Shown one piece after another: positions 1-10,470 of a stretch of DNA of 64,000 nt. Positions within the stretch are counted from its first letter, which is position 1. Each line of letters opens with the position of its first letter. This DNA comes from Podospora pseudoanserina (Eukaryota; Ascomycota; Sordariomycetes; Sordariales; Podosporaceae), in contig NW_026946671.1 in assembly GCF_035222485.1 (NCBI RefSeq), forward strand, positions 930,001-994,000, read 5' to 3'. The position numbers were made by a program, and so were the translations under genes. The notes beneath the pieces are model-generated. The model saw nothing but the letters and a program-made list of their open reading frames with translations. It made no database searches and was not told where the DNA came from.

Positions 1-3000
1 ACCCGAACACCTGCGAGACAATAGACAACCTGCTCAATGTTAAACCTTCCAAGGCAGTTTTCAAAAACCCGGTCAAACCTAGAGGGTATTCGTCCTTTGA
101 TCGATATTCTCTCGAGGTGGAGAGGCATATGATTCATTCCTAGCTGTCAAGTCCCATAACCCCACGTAGAGAGGAACGGCTCACAAGTCCAACTTTGACA
201 CCAGCTTTGACACAAGCACAAAGCAACCCTCCCAGCCGGCATTGCCGTACTTGTTGAACTCCGTGTTGGAGTCGGGTACTCGCCTCGATTACGCGCAAGC
301 TCGTTGCCACAGCATGGAAACAAGAATAGTTGCCTATCATCAGTGAGAGGACAGTTTGACGATGGATAGAGTTGAGGCGAGCAGTTTACACAACGCAAGA
401 GAAAAAAGAACTCATCATTGCACATCTTTATGAGAGTTGCCAGGCAACCTGCCAGCTGCAGCATTGTCTATGACAAGAGACCAATTGCTAATTTGTCTAC
501 AAGATTGAGGTAGGTGATCCAGCTCCATTGCACCAACCCCACTAAGTCTAGCCCACCCAATTCTGATTTCTTCTAGACTGATTAAGTCCAAGGTAGACTC
601 ATCAGAATCTCCCGACCTAGCTGGATGATATGTATTTAATAGATATTTGAGAGTCTGCTTGGAAGATCAAAAAGAAGAACTCATCATCCCACAGGCGCCA
701 ACCAAGTAAGCAGGCAATCCCATCCCTCCCCCAAAGTGACCAAACCCACTTCATTGCACGATGGCTCACCCAGAAACAAAGTCTGGGGGGGCCTGCTATT
801 TTCTTTCTCAGTCATCTAGCTCAACTGGGTTGATCAAGTCCAGAGCTATTGCTGATGATTTGATGATACATGGTGTTATCCTGAGCCATAAGTGGCTGAC
901 CAGGTAATTACATGATGTTTTTTTCCATGAGAGGAATCGAACCTGTGATGTTTTGACATCTGTGGTGATGGTTGAGGGGGGACAGAGCCACCTACAGCTT
1001 AGCTAATGTGGTAGAGCTCTTGGATTTGTTGGGGGAGGACGAGGAAGTTGTTGGCTACGAGGGGAAAGTTATGGGAGTAGCTGCTTCCTCTTTGGATGGG
1101 GTAGAGATGGTTGGTGGAAGGGCGGAGGGTTGTGGTGAGGAAGGAGCGAGTGACAAGCTCTCGCCTCGAGAAGCTAACGTCGGTCAAGCGGTTGGCGTCG
1201 CTGGTGTCCTTATGCTCGCGCAAGAGGATAGTTTTTAGTGTACCGGGACCGCCTGTCATTGTCGTTTCTCTTACAGCTGTAAGCTTATCACTTTAAATTT
1301 CATGCGAGATCGACAATCAGTCTAACAACTGATCATTTGAGCCATCGCCTCTTTCTAACGGAGAGCAGCGAGGTTCATATTAGCAGGTGTAACTTCATCA
1401 ATGGCACAGTCGCCGCAATCCGGGTCAACGACATATTTCTGCAGCCCACGTACACAAATAGCCAGCTTGCTCGAGAAAAGGGGCAATCTATGCAGCGGCA
1501 GATATTCAGGGGCTCATGTTGAACAACTAGATGACCGACACCGCTGGATTACAAGATGTCAATCCTCTCCTTGACCAGCTGACATCATGTGCGGTGCGCC
1601 ATGTGCCCTATGTCCAACAACGGACAACGAGGCCACAAATACACGGCGCAATGGGCGACATATGCTCCATGTGGTCACCGCTTCCACCGCACCAAACCAG
1701 CTATGCAGTGACAGTATCCCCGACTCGACGACCCAGTGAATAACCAACATTCAAAGGAGACTTAGCGCACAACTGTCATCCCGCAGTCATGAGTTCAGAT
1801 GGCAGGAGGCAGCAGGCAACGTCTTACCTTACCCAACATGAAAGGCGTCAACCACCAAACCCTTCAACCCAGACAAATGTTTCGGCTAATAGTTGTACAA
1901 GACAGACCCTGTGAACAGCACATCATTCTAACCGCTCAGCTCTGACAGATGCGGTCCAGGCCAGGGCCTCCAACAACCAGACCACGTTGAACCAAGACAT
2001 ACTTGCAAAGACTCACCTTAATCTTCTTCTTGACCTACCTTACCCACGATAGCTCAAACAGCCCGCGCCGCAGCCTCCTTCTTCACCGTTTCTCACTCAT
2101 GCATACCGCCAACCCAGTCCATCCACACATGCAGCTCCCAATATCTGCGTAACATACCTACCTACCTTAGCCCTTTTCCCCGCGCCCAAACCCGCCCCCA
2201 TGATCACCTCAGGGTCCATGATCATCCTCATCACAGCAGCTACCCACAGGTCAATCAATCTACATCTATCCCGTGTCTCCCGAGTTCTCCGACCCCGATT
2301 TCGGCAATATCCCCCATGCTCCGGTCCAGGTTGTGATTCCTAGTATCCAGCCGGGGAGACGGAGGCAATCATTCTCTCCCACTCCTCCTCCATCCCGTCC
2401 ATCCCCTCCAGATCTTCCCCCTCCTTTTGAAGGTGTGTATGCTGTGCGCCCATCCTTTTCATCCTTCCTCCGAGGTGGCGTTGCGAAGGGTATGAAAAAT
2501 ATTCCAGCGAAGACCTAAGCGGTGAGAAACAACCAACCTCGAGCTCAACCGCGCAAACAAAATGGTATGAGATAGAGAATAAAAAAATCTTCAAGCACCG
2601 TACATACATGTGTATGCACATAATCATGCCTCTGAGTTGATGTTACTTACTGATACACAATCCCTCATGCAAGCACTTTAACCCCAGCCCCTCCTGATGA
2701 GGGGGAAGGCAGGCAAAAAAAAAAAAAACAAGGGATTTTACCTCACCCCTCCATGAAAACCAGCCCCCAAAAAAGGCAAGATTCTCGTCGGTGTTAATGT
2801 ACAGAGGGATTCGAAGGAAAAAAGACCAAGGGAGATATCATGTAGTGTAACCCCCCGGCTACGGCAAGAACCAACTGCAAGCCCATGGCGAGGACTTCTT
2901 TCTCTTCAGCACCGGCAGGCAGGGTAGGGTAGGATAGGATGTTCTCAGACCGCTATTTGATCTGTTCTCCCACCACATATCGATACTCTCAAAAAGAACA

Positions 3001-3654
3001 AGTGAGGGGTCAAACGATCCCTCCCTTCCTTCGCGAAAGGAAACGAAACATGAAGCTACTGCGCTACAACCTCACAAATAGATAGTCCCCTCGGGGAAAG
3101 ACATTCTCTGCAGTAGTCAAGGTAGGTAAGGTACCTTATGGTGCAAAACCTCCGGCCGTCTTGCTGGTCCCTAGCTACTTACCAAGACCAAAAAATCCCA
3201 TGTTTTGTGCTGCCTGTGTGTGCATTTACCCCTCCTTTTCTTGTCGAAGCGCCGCCGGCATATAACCACATGGAAAAAGATTTGCAACCAAGAGGAGCGG
3301 TGAAGGGAAGACAAGAGGTGGGTAGGTAGGAATTGGCGTATCATTTCTTTGCCAATCCCATTTACCCCGCGCGGGCGCGTGCGCGTCTAAATGTGCCGTT
3401 TTCTTTCTTGAGGAGCTAACAAAGCACATACCTGATGGAGACAGGATGGAAGCGAGAATGTCTGACCTGGTGGTGGTGGTGTTGAATATCTGATTCCCTT
3501 GTGGTCCGTGTGTCAGGATGGAAGCGAACCACACACACTATTCCCCCCTTCACCGTCCCATTCGGCTCTCCGTGTGGGGGTTTTTGACCCAACTTTGGTT
3601 CCCTTCAACATTCGCTTGCACTGTGAAAAAGTACACATTTTCTGGGGGATGTGT
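1..3654. other. gene-poor left flank
   Basis: I find no convincing complete gene here. The reading frames are short, overlap one another on both strands and lack splice logic, except for one marginal minus-strand frame at 999-1259 listed separately. The sequence contains homopolymer runs (A-run near 2717) and pyrimidine-rich stretches but no clear repeat array. Confidence 0.5.
999..1259 (-). CDS. marginal small hypothetical ORF
   Basis: An 86-codon frame starts at a true ATG (1259) and ends at 999. Its composition is mixed and non-repetitive (for example LREHKDTSDANRL near the N-terminus), which is more protein-like than most frames around it. No family is recognised, no intron can be placed with confidence, and the complementary plus strand also has an open frame across the same bases. 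It could be an exon of a decayed gene or chance. It lies beside a tRNA-like A/B-box remnant on the same strand (about 925-1010). Confidence 0.18.
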   Translation of the reverse strand: MTGGPGTLKTILLREHKDTSDANRLTDVSFSRRELVTRSFLTTTLRPSTNHLYPIQRGSSYSHNFPLVANNFLVLPQQIQELYHIS

Positions 3655-3820
3655 CAAGTTTGGTCATCCTGACCCACTGTTAACAAAATTATCACCTTGG
3701 CAGTAAAACCTAAGCGACCAGGTCTAGCTTCACAGTACCACGTAAAACTTTCCTTTACATAATACTAGAATTGATACAATTAATTACCTTATACTATATT
3801 TAACAATTTATAGTTAAATT
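3655..3820. repeat. left terminal direct repeat, heavily RIPped
   Basis: This is the partner of the repeat at about 5051-5215. Shared cores include AAAATTATCAC (3685-3695 here, 5081-5091 there), AGCTT at 3726 and AGAATT at 3767. Differences are overwhelmingly transitions. This copy is the more AT-rich toward its 3' end, for example TATATTTAACA against CGTATTTGACA. The outer boundary near 3655 is where the alignment stops. Confidence 0.65.
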
Positions 3821-5050
3821 ATTACTATAAAATAGTTTTCTCTAAAGCAATTATAACTATATTATTATTATTATAAAACTATTTATTAAGTATTTAATAA
3901 AGTATTTAAGCATTATATATAAAAAAAACTATTGATTTAACTATTAATAACAATTAAAAAAAAGTAAAGATTATGCTCTATATATGCCTGTAGGCCCTAT
4001 ATAGCCACGCATTTACAGTACTTGCGACAGCAAAAGACTCAATATCTGATACTTATAGCTCACTACTAGGATATACAGCTACAGCGCCCTACAACACTAA
4101 GTTACAAAATTATAAAAAATAACCTTCTATATTTAAAATAGTTTATTTACTATATACTAACTTCTAACCTTATAGTAAAGCTTGCACTTCACTTCTACTA
4201 TATACCTCCAATAGCTTTATAGAGCCTCGCACACTATAACGGGCAAATGAACTAAAGTTCAGCTTTACAAACTAAAATTTAACTATATTTTACGAAAAAT
4301 ATACCTATAGCTATACAAAATAGAGTAAATTTAGCTATCGGCTTACTAAGAGTATAGATTATTATAGGTCGGTTAGCTCACGAATTATACTAGGCATTTA
4401 TAGGGTTTAAATAGCTTAAATTTTATATTTAAGCTATTTCAGTTTACTATAGCAGCAGATATAAAACTTTGCAGTAGCTTACTTTACTAAGTAGATACTA
4501 GATAGGTATTAAGTAAATGCTAAGAAGATACGTAGTAGGTGCTGAGTAAATACTGAGTGGGTACTTTATAAAATACTTTTACAGTATATAACGCTTTTGC
4601 TTAAGCTGCTACTACGGAGTATTACAGTAGTGACTCGCTGTAAAATGAGACTCATGAAATTAATTTTAACATAATATAATCATATTTAAATAATTTAATT
4701 TATAATATAAAATCTTAATATTCATAATTATTAATGATATATTAGTTAGTAAATTTATCAAATTTTAAAATTTTATTGATATTAAAAATGCCCAAAAAAT
4801 TAGTCAAAAAAAGTTGACGATTTAAATTTAATATTATTACAAAAAAGTAAAATAAAAAGATATAACTTAAAATATATAAGTTTACATTTAATAATAATAA
4901 AAACTTTAAGAAAGTAATAAATACTATTAAATAAAAACTATAGAAATATTATAAAAAATAATAAACTTCAAAGATATTAAAACTATCAAGAGATTTAAAT
5001 AATAATAAAAATATTAAGAAGTTCTAAATAAAGCGTTAGTTAAGAGTATA

Positions 5051-5215
5051 TTAAATTGATTATTTTAATCTACTATTAATAAAATTATCACTTGAATAGT
5101 AGGATTTAAACTACTATGTCCAGCTTTGCTGTACTCCCTAAGAATTCTCCCTCGTATAACACCAGAATTAACGTAATTGACGACGTTATACCGTATTTGA
5201 CAGGATGCAGCGTAG
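5051..5215. repeat. right terminal direct repeat, less mutated
   Basis: This copy matches 3655-3820 and keeps more G and C at its 3' side, so it is closer to the pre-RIP sequence there. The match becomes unreliable after about 5215, so the 3' end is approximate. Confidence 0.62.
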
Positions 5216-5919
5216 AGGTCTAGCGTCAATACACTACCTAGGCTTTCCCAATCGGGATACACCGAGCCCTCTCACCTTTGCTCACCCCCTGTCCCCAAAT
5301 AGTGTACCAGGGTTATATCAAGGCCTCTTATACCCTTGAAACGATACGCACACATTCCTATTCCCAACCGCCATAGGCGACTGCCCCTCCCTCTACCCTC
5401 GTGATACAAAAAACCCCGCGCTTTCTCTCAGGTGCCATGATCCCCTTCAGATGATGTGGTGGTAAAATGCCCATCCATGATCGGAACAAACGGCAGTCTA
5501 CACCGGGATATGTCGAACCGCATCACCTGGCTTCAAAACATCAGATGTTCTCTACGTCATTATCGAGATGTTGAACAAGGTCAACTGCTGTTTGTAGGGC
5601 ATCATTTTTTCTTTCCTCAACGGTCGAAGCCGTCGGGACGCGATAGGATAGGGCGGGGTAATGCACAGAACTCCACATGGACACAACTCCCACTTTCCAC
5701 CCGCCCATGTCGCATTGTTCATGACGGGAAGCAGGATGTTAGATGGTGGGTGGTGTGGAGTTGGTGGTAAGGTAAGTGGGAGAAGAAGTGAAATGAATGG
5801 CACGGCATGAGACCTGCAAGGCTTCGAAACGATGGTTGTGGGTTGGGTGGATGGATGGATGGATGGATGATGGGTGGGTGCATTCTTGGCATCTCTTTTG
5901 CAAGAAATTCATCGACTGG

Positions 5920-7231
5920 TTAAGAAGAGAGGGGCTGGGAAAAGAGGAGGATGGAAAATGAGTCGATCAAGATGATCTTGCGAGACTCCGGCATGGGATA
6001 GCAACGATCTTCGGCGCTGACGGGCATATCCAGCTGAGCTTTGGTGTCTTGAGCCGAAGATGTTCTCTTTGATTTCTCCGTTGGGTTATCGAGAGATAAT
6101 ATCTGTCTTGGGTCCATGACACCTCTGGACTCGATCTGCATCTCAGAAACAGACATCTTGGATGGTGGTGATGTTGGTCTCTGAAGGAGGGGCTTGCTAC
6201 CTGAACCGGCAACTCCTGCACCATGCCCACCACTCGGAGGTATTTCAAGCTCAACCAGCCAGTCATAATGAACCCTATCCTGCTCGACATGGAACTCGAG
6301 ACTCAGAGGCGGTGAGACCGCAGGATGCTGGCGTGAGGCAGAGCCTTTTGTTCCATAAGGAGGGACTTGGGTTTTTGAACATCAACCCCGCCGGCGGCAA
6401 TCTTCGATAGTACATCGTTCCCGGAATGTCCCGCACCATCCCGCAAGATCGCACCTTTTGGCGATACACCACCGGTTGGTCGCACGAGATGCACGTTCCC
6501 GGGCCAGACTTTGACAGGCCGGCGTATCTCTAGGTCATTGGAAGGAATGTGCATTGTGGGCTATGCAACACAGAGCTGAGGAGGGGGAAAACGAACAAAC
6601 CAGAAAGAAGAGGGTGTTCGACTGAGATCTTTCTCCATCCCTTTCGTACAACCCGGTTTCCTCTCCAGACAAGAGCCATTCCTAGCGTTGCTTCCATGTG
6701 TCCACACAAGCGCTGTAAAGTGTTCTGAATGTGGGGGGAGCATAGCAGATAGATAAAGCAACGCTGTCTGCTGCAGGGTTGGGTTAGCCGCGAAGCAGGA
6801 TGACATGCCACTCGGCCACCCTTCCCAATCACCGACGAGAGAGCGTTGCGGTTGCTGCAGAGTATGACATAATTCCGCCCCGTCAACAAACGTGTAAGTG
6901 CTGCGCTGGCTTGATAGTTGAGGATGGAGTCGTCGTGGTAGTTGAATGCCGTATCGATCTCCAACTCGGACATGTCATAGACATGCGTGATCGAGTAACC
7001 TCAGGGCTCCACGACAATGTTTCGAATGTCGTTCTCTTCTTTTTTTTCTCCGGCTGAAGCGGTTGTAAAAGGCATCCCGTCTTGATCCAAGCAATGGGAT
7101 GCTGGAAGGATGGCATCACAGCGGTATGCCAAGGCCCTTGTGTTTAAAGAGGGAGGTCGTTGGGAGTGTGTGGGCGTGCCGGGGCCCCGTGAGGTGAATG
7201 GCGACTGACGTTGAACCCTGGATGTTAGGGT
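5920..7231 (-). pseudogene. fragments of a decayed or frameshifted protein gene
   Basis: Reading the minus strand from 7231 downward gives consecutive stretches of complex, non-repetitive protein sequence that no single frame joins. Segment 1 (7231-7004) is open up to an in-frame TGA at 7003-7001. The same frame then continues from 7000 and includes an ATG at 6973 starting MSELEIDTAFNYHDDS. Segment 2 (about 6806-6303) lies in a second frame; a possible intron ending GGCTAAC...CAG near 6785 would join it to segment 1. Segment 3 (about 6350-5920) lies in a third frame and includes EFHVEQDRVHYDWLVELEIP and later MSVSEMQIESRG, ending at a TAA (5920-5922). At least one TGA and one frame change near 6360 are not explained by a plausible intron. 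I do not recognise the family. Plus-strand frames over the same bases are less convincing. It could also be an intact multi-exon gene whose splice sites I have misplaced. Confidence 0.38.
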
Positions 7232-7234
7232 TCA

Positions 7235-10200
7235 TGGGATGACCTTGTCGACAGGGCTTGGCTCTGGGCAACATCGGGCAATCCGCATTGCCCTCCGGAT
7301 GTTGTGAGCGGGAGAAGCTTTTGCTCGAGGTCAGCGACACGTAAGTATACAACCCTATACTTGAGATATCATCTTGGGCTAAATAGCATCCTAGAATTCC
7401 AAGACCGCACAGATGTGGCGGGTTGAGATAAGTGCGCACGGAAGATCTGACGACATGTTTAGGCTGGCCTGTAATCTGGGTGCTATAGCCAGTCGGGGCA
7501 ACGCATAAGGACCTAATTACCGGGGCCCGGAGCTTTTTAGCGACCATCGTTCGAGTGAAGTAAACAAAGCGCCAGGGCTGGGGAAACAGCATTGATGCTT
7601 GTGATGCTTGTGGATGTCGAGGACAGCATTCCCCCCCCCAAAAAAAAAGATTTCTAGAAGATGTTTGAGCATCAGCATGTGTCGGCTACACGGAAGTTCG
7701 GGTGATCAGAATGGGATCATGATGGGAAAGATCACCAGGCCACAAAAAGTCATGGTCCAAGTTCCTTTGGGCGGTTGATTTGTTGATCTGCCGTGCAGCC
7801 AAGCCTTTGCTCAGCTCCAAAATCAGCTCCGTACAGTGCTGGGTACTGTGATCAATGTCTGACGAGAAGTTCCGTCCGCTCATCGGCGCCGTTCCGGATA
7901 TCAATATCAGACTCCAACCGATATGATATCGCCGCTGATGAACGCGAATGCTCACCTCTCACCCACCACAAACGACCTTACACTATGCCACCACAGCACA
8001 ACATACTACACCGCTTCACAGAGGCAGCCTTTTTTTCGTATCGACGTGAGCGCCGCAGCTGCGCTTCAAGCCGGGCGCTGAAGTGGCTGCATCATCCAGA
8101 GGTTGTGAGTGCTCACCAGCCTTGAGACATGCATCATCCTGCCGAAGCGCTGCAACCCCGCATATGGTCATGATGCCGGCCATTGGCTCGAGAATCCAGT
8201 GATGCAGCCAGCACTTGGCTGGGTTCAGATGACGGCAGGGAGAGGTCCAGCTGCACTTTGATGAAATTCCATTGCTGCATGTCTTGAACTAACCATAGAT
8301 TATGGGACAGCATAGCATAATTCTTCTCAATATCATATCGTCGGACAGATAATAAGGAGCAGCAGGGGGCCTTCTAGTGTAGATAGATAGGTAGGTTGGA
8401 CTTGGACGCCCCGAGTGTGGTAGGTAGCAGTGGTAGTGGTCTGGTAGGTGCCCGCGGTCGTCAAGGAAACAGTCAAAGCGAAATGACGGTGAGTGGTGTG
8501 TAAGAGTGTGAGAGTGTGAGAGTGAGAGTGTGTACATCAGAGAGGCACAGTGATCGGACAGACGGGCTGCGAAACACTCGACCCGCAAGAGATGGTGATT
8601 GATCTCCAGAGTCTCTGGTGGATTCGACCCGACCGACAACTCGGCCGGTGATCAAGACAGACCCAAGACCCCCAAGACCCAGGACGGGACTCAGGACCCT
8701 GATGTCGGATGGAGAAAAACCAAAAAACGGTTTGCTGGGGTGACCACGACCACAGTGCGAAGCTGGTGAGAAGAGAGAGAAGAACCAAGGCTTGGAAGCA
8801 CCTCAGCAGGCAGACCCTAGGAGTGGAGGGCAGTCCTGGACAGGCATGTCACCGATACCACTAGGCGCCACCATCTCTGCAGTAGCGCTGCTTTTTCAGT
8901 GCCGCCAATCTGGAGTGCCCCCGTGCAAGGTGCAGCTCGTGGTTGGATTGGTATTTTAATTTCGCTATCTGCCCCCCTCACCACCAAGAGGACCCCTTCT
9001 TTTCCCTCTCTCTCTTTTTTCCTGCAGGTGGTAGCGCCGGGATATCTGGATAGGAAGAAGCAGCAGAAAGACGTCGTCGCCGTTGTTGCTGTTGTTGTTG
9101 TTGTCGGTCGAAAACTCTTCACCTCACCTCACCTCAGCCCAACCCCTCACCCTAATACCTATCTCGCCATACATAATACAGAAGGGCTCCACTCAGCTTC
9201 ACCTCGCACACCAGACCGAACCACACCACATCTACCCAACTCAACCCTTCCCCGCACCCGCGTTCGACTTCACTCTGTCGCTTGCTTGGGCACCCGTTCC
9301 GCCAGCCGCCTTTTTCGACGGAAATCCGAGAGCCCCCCCGGATTGGGTCCGAACAGTCTGGTCTCCCGCCGGCCACCACTATTCCCGGTAAGTTGAATAT
9401 TTCACATTTGTATTTTCCTTGGCCGTGTTTTGCGTCCAGCCTGCCAGCGAACTATCGAGCGACCGCGTCCTGCACACTCCTCCGCCCCGGCTATCGCCCA
9501 GAGAGACCGACACACCTCCCTCCGCCCCTCGAATTTTGGATCGATATCCGGTGACTGGTTTCTCAGCTCCTCCGCCCCCTCCTGCTTGCTTGCGCGTGAT
9601 CTGTGGTTCATTCCTCGCCATATCGCCGTGCCCGGGAACGGGTACGTGCTGAGCCGCCCTCTTTGGTACCGCCCAACACCGAACCACCGTTATCAGCATT
9701 CGCAGTCCTCGAAACACACAACAACCACCAATGTCTGTTTGCCTGCTGCCTCGCGATATCAAATACAAAAATCAAGATTTATTTGTCTTGTCAACACCGG
9801 CAATGCACCAACATTCGCCTTGAAACGGGTCTTTGGTTTTGAAACCCCATCGGCCATATATCGACCAGAGCATGACCACAAAGCGGGTTGGGGTCCCGGA
9901 GTCCTGTCCCAGCGAACCACCCTACCTTATATTACGCGCCGCACAGCCGCTGCCCTCCCCGCAACCGACCGATTAGACAATACCTAGTTTTTGACCACTT
10001 GTCAGCCAGCTTGAACGACCGCTGTGCTACGCCCAACTTGTCTTTAAACACCGACGGCTTCTCTCCCGGATTGCGATCTCGAAACTGTCTCTGGACCGTC
10101 CCGTGTACTTCGATAGAACCGCCTTATTATTGTTCGCTGACAGGCTGGCCGACCTCGTTGCCTTTCCACACTTTGCCCAACGTTCCGCTGGGGGAAAACA

Positions 10201-10470
10201 CAGACTCACTTCCTCACCGAACACACAGCACATCTGTGCGAGGTGACGAATCGACCGACTAACATATGACACTTCGGCAGGCTGCTGTTCCACCCTTGCC
10301 ACATCAGAAATTCCACCCAGCTTCGCCAGGGTTTAAAATAATTGCATCGCAGGCAGGCATCCGATAGGCGTTTTTGGACGATATCCTCCTCGCCCCGCTC
10401 CAGACGTGCAGTCATCCGCTCCTTTTGATCGTCACCATCATAACCCCATGCATTCTTACTAGCCGACACC
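7235..10470. other. promoter and probable long leader of the LRR gene
   Basis: No gene is supported. From about 8.9 kb the plus strand becomes C/T-rich with many small overlapping frames, as is usual for long transcribed leaders in this group. A possible leader intron is GTAAGT at 9388 to AG at 9439, but it lacks a clear branch site. A GT/GA microsatellite lies at about 8497-8535 and a GTT run at about 9079-9102. A GGAT tetranucleotide run lies just upstream, at 5849-5869. Confidence 0.45.

Larger units (their letters stand above)
3655..5215. mobile_element. RIP-decayed element with terminal direct repeats
   Basis: The composition changes abruptly to a very AT-rich block (core about 3740-5075), dense in TA dinucleotides and with no usable reading frame. 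It is bounded by two diverged direct copies of about 160 bp (3655-3820 and about 5051-5215). These align almost without gaps, at an offset of 1396-1397 bases, and differ almost only by C/T and G/A transitions. This is the pattern left by RIP on a repeated element, so the block is most simply a short LTR-type or other direct-repeat-flanked transposon whose interior is mutated beyond recognition. No transposase or reverse transcriptase can be read, and I could not define target-site duplications. Confidence 0.7.

Noticed and set aside
925-1010. tRNA gene on the minus strand
   Set aside because: A perfect B box (GGTTCGATTCC), an A-box-like D arm and a variable-arm-like hairpin are present, but the acceptor stem does not pair, the T stem has a mismatch and there is no Pol III terminator. 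At most a tRNA remnant.
3740-5075. centromere-like or origin-like AT-rich DNA
   Set aside because: The flanking transition-only direct repeats and small size fit a RIPped transposon better.
8899-9987. plus-strand ORFs of 165 and 185 codons upstream of the LRR gene
   Set aside because: C/T-rich, low-complexity, mutually overlapping frames in a leader region; no domain, and alternative frames are equally open.
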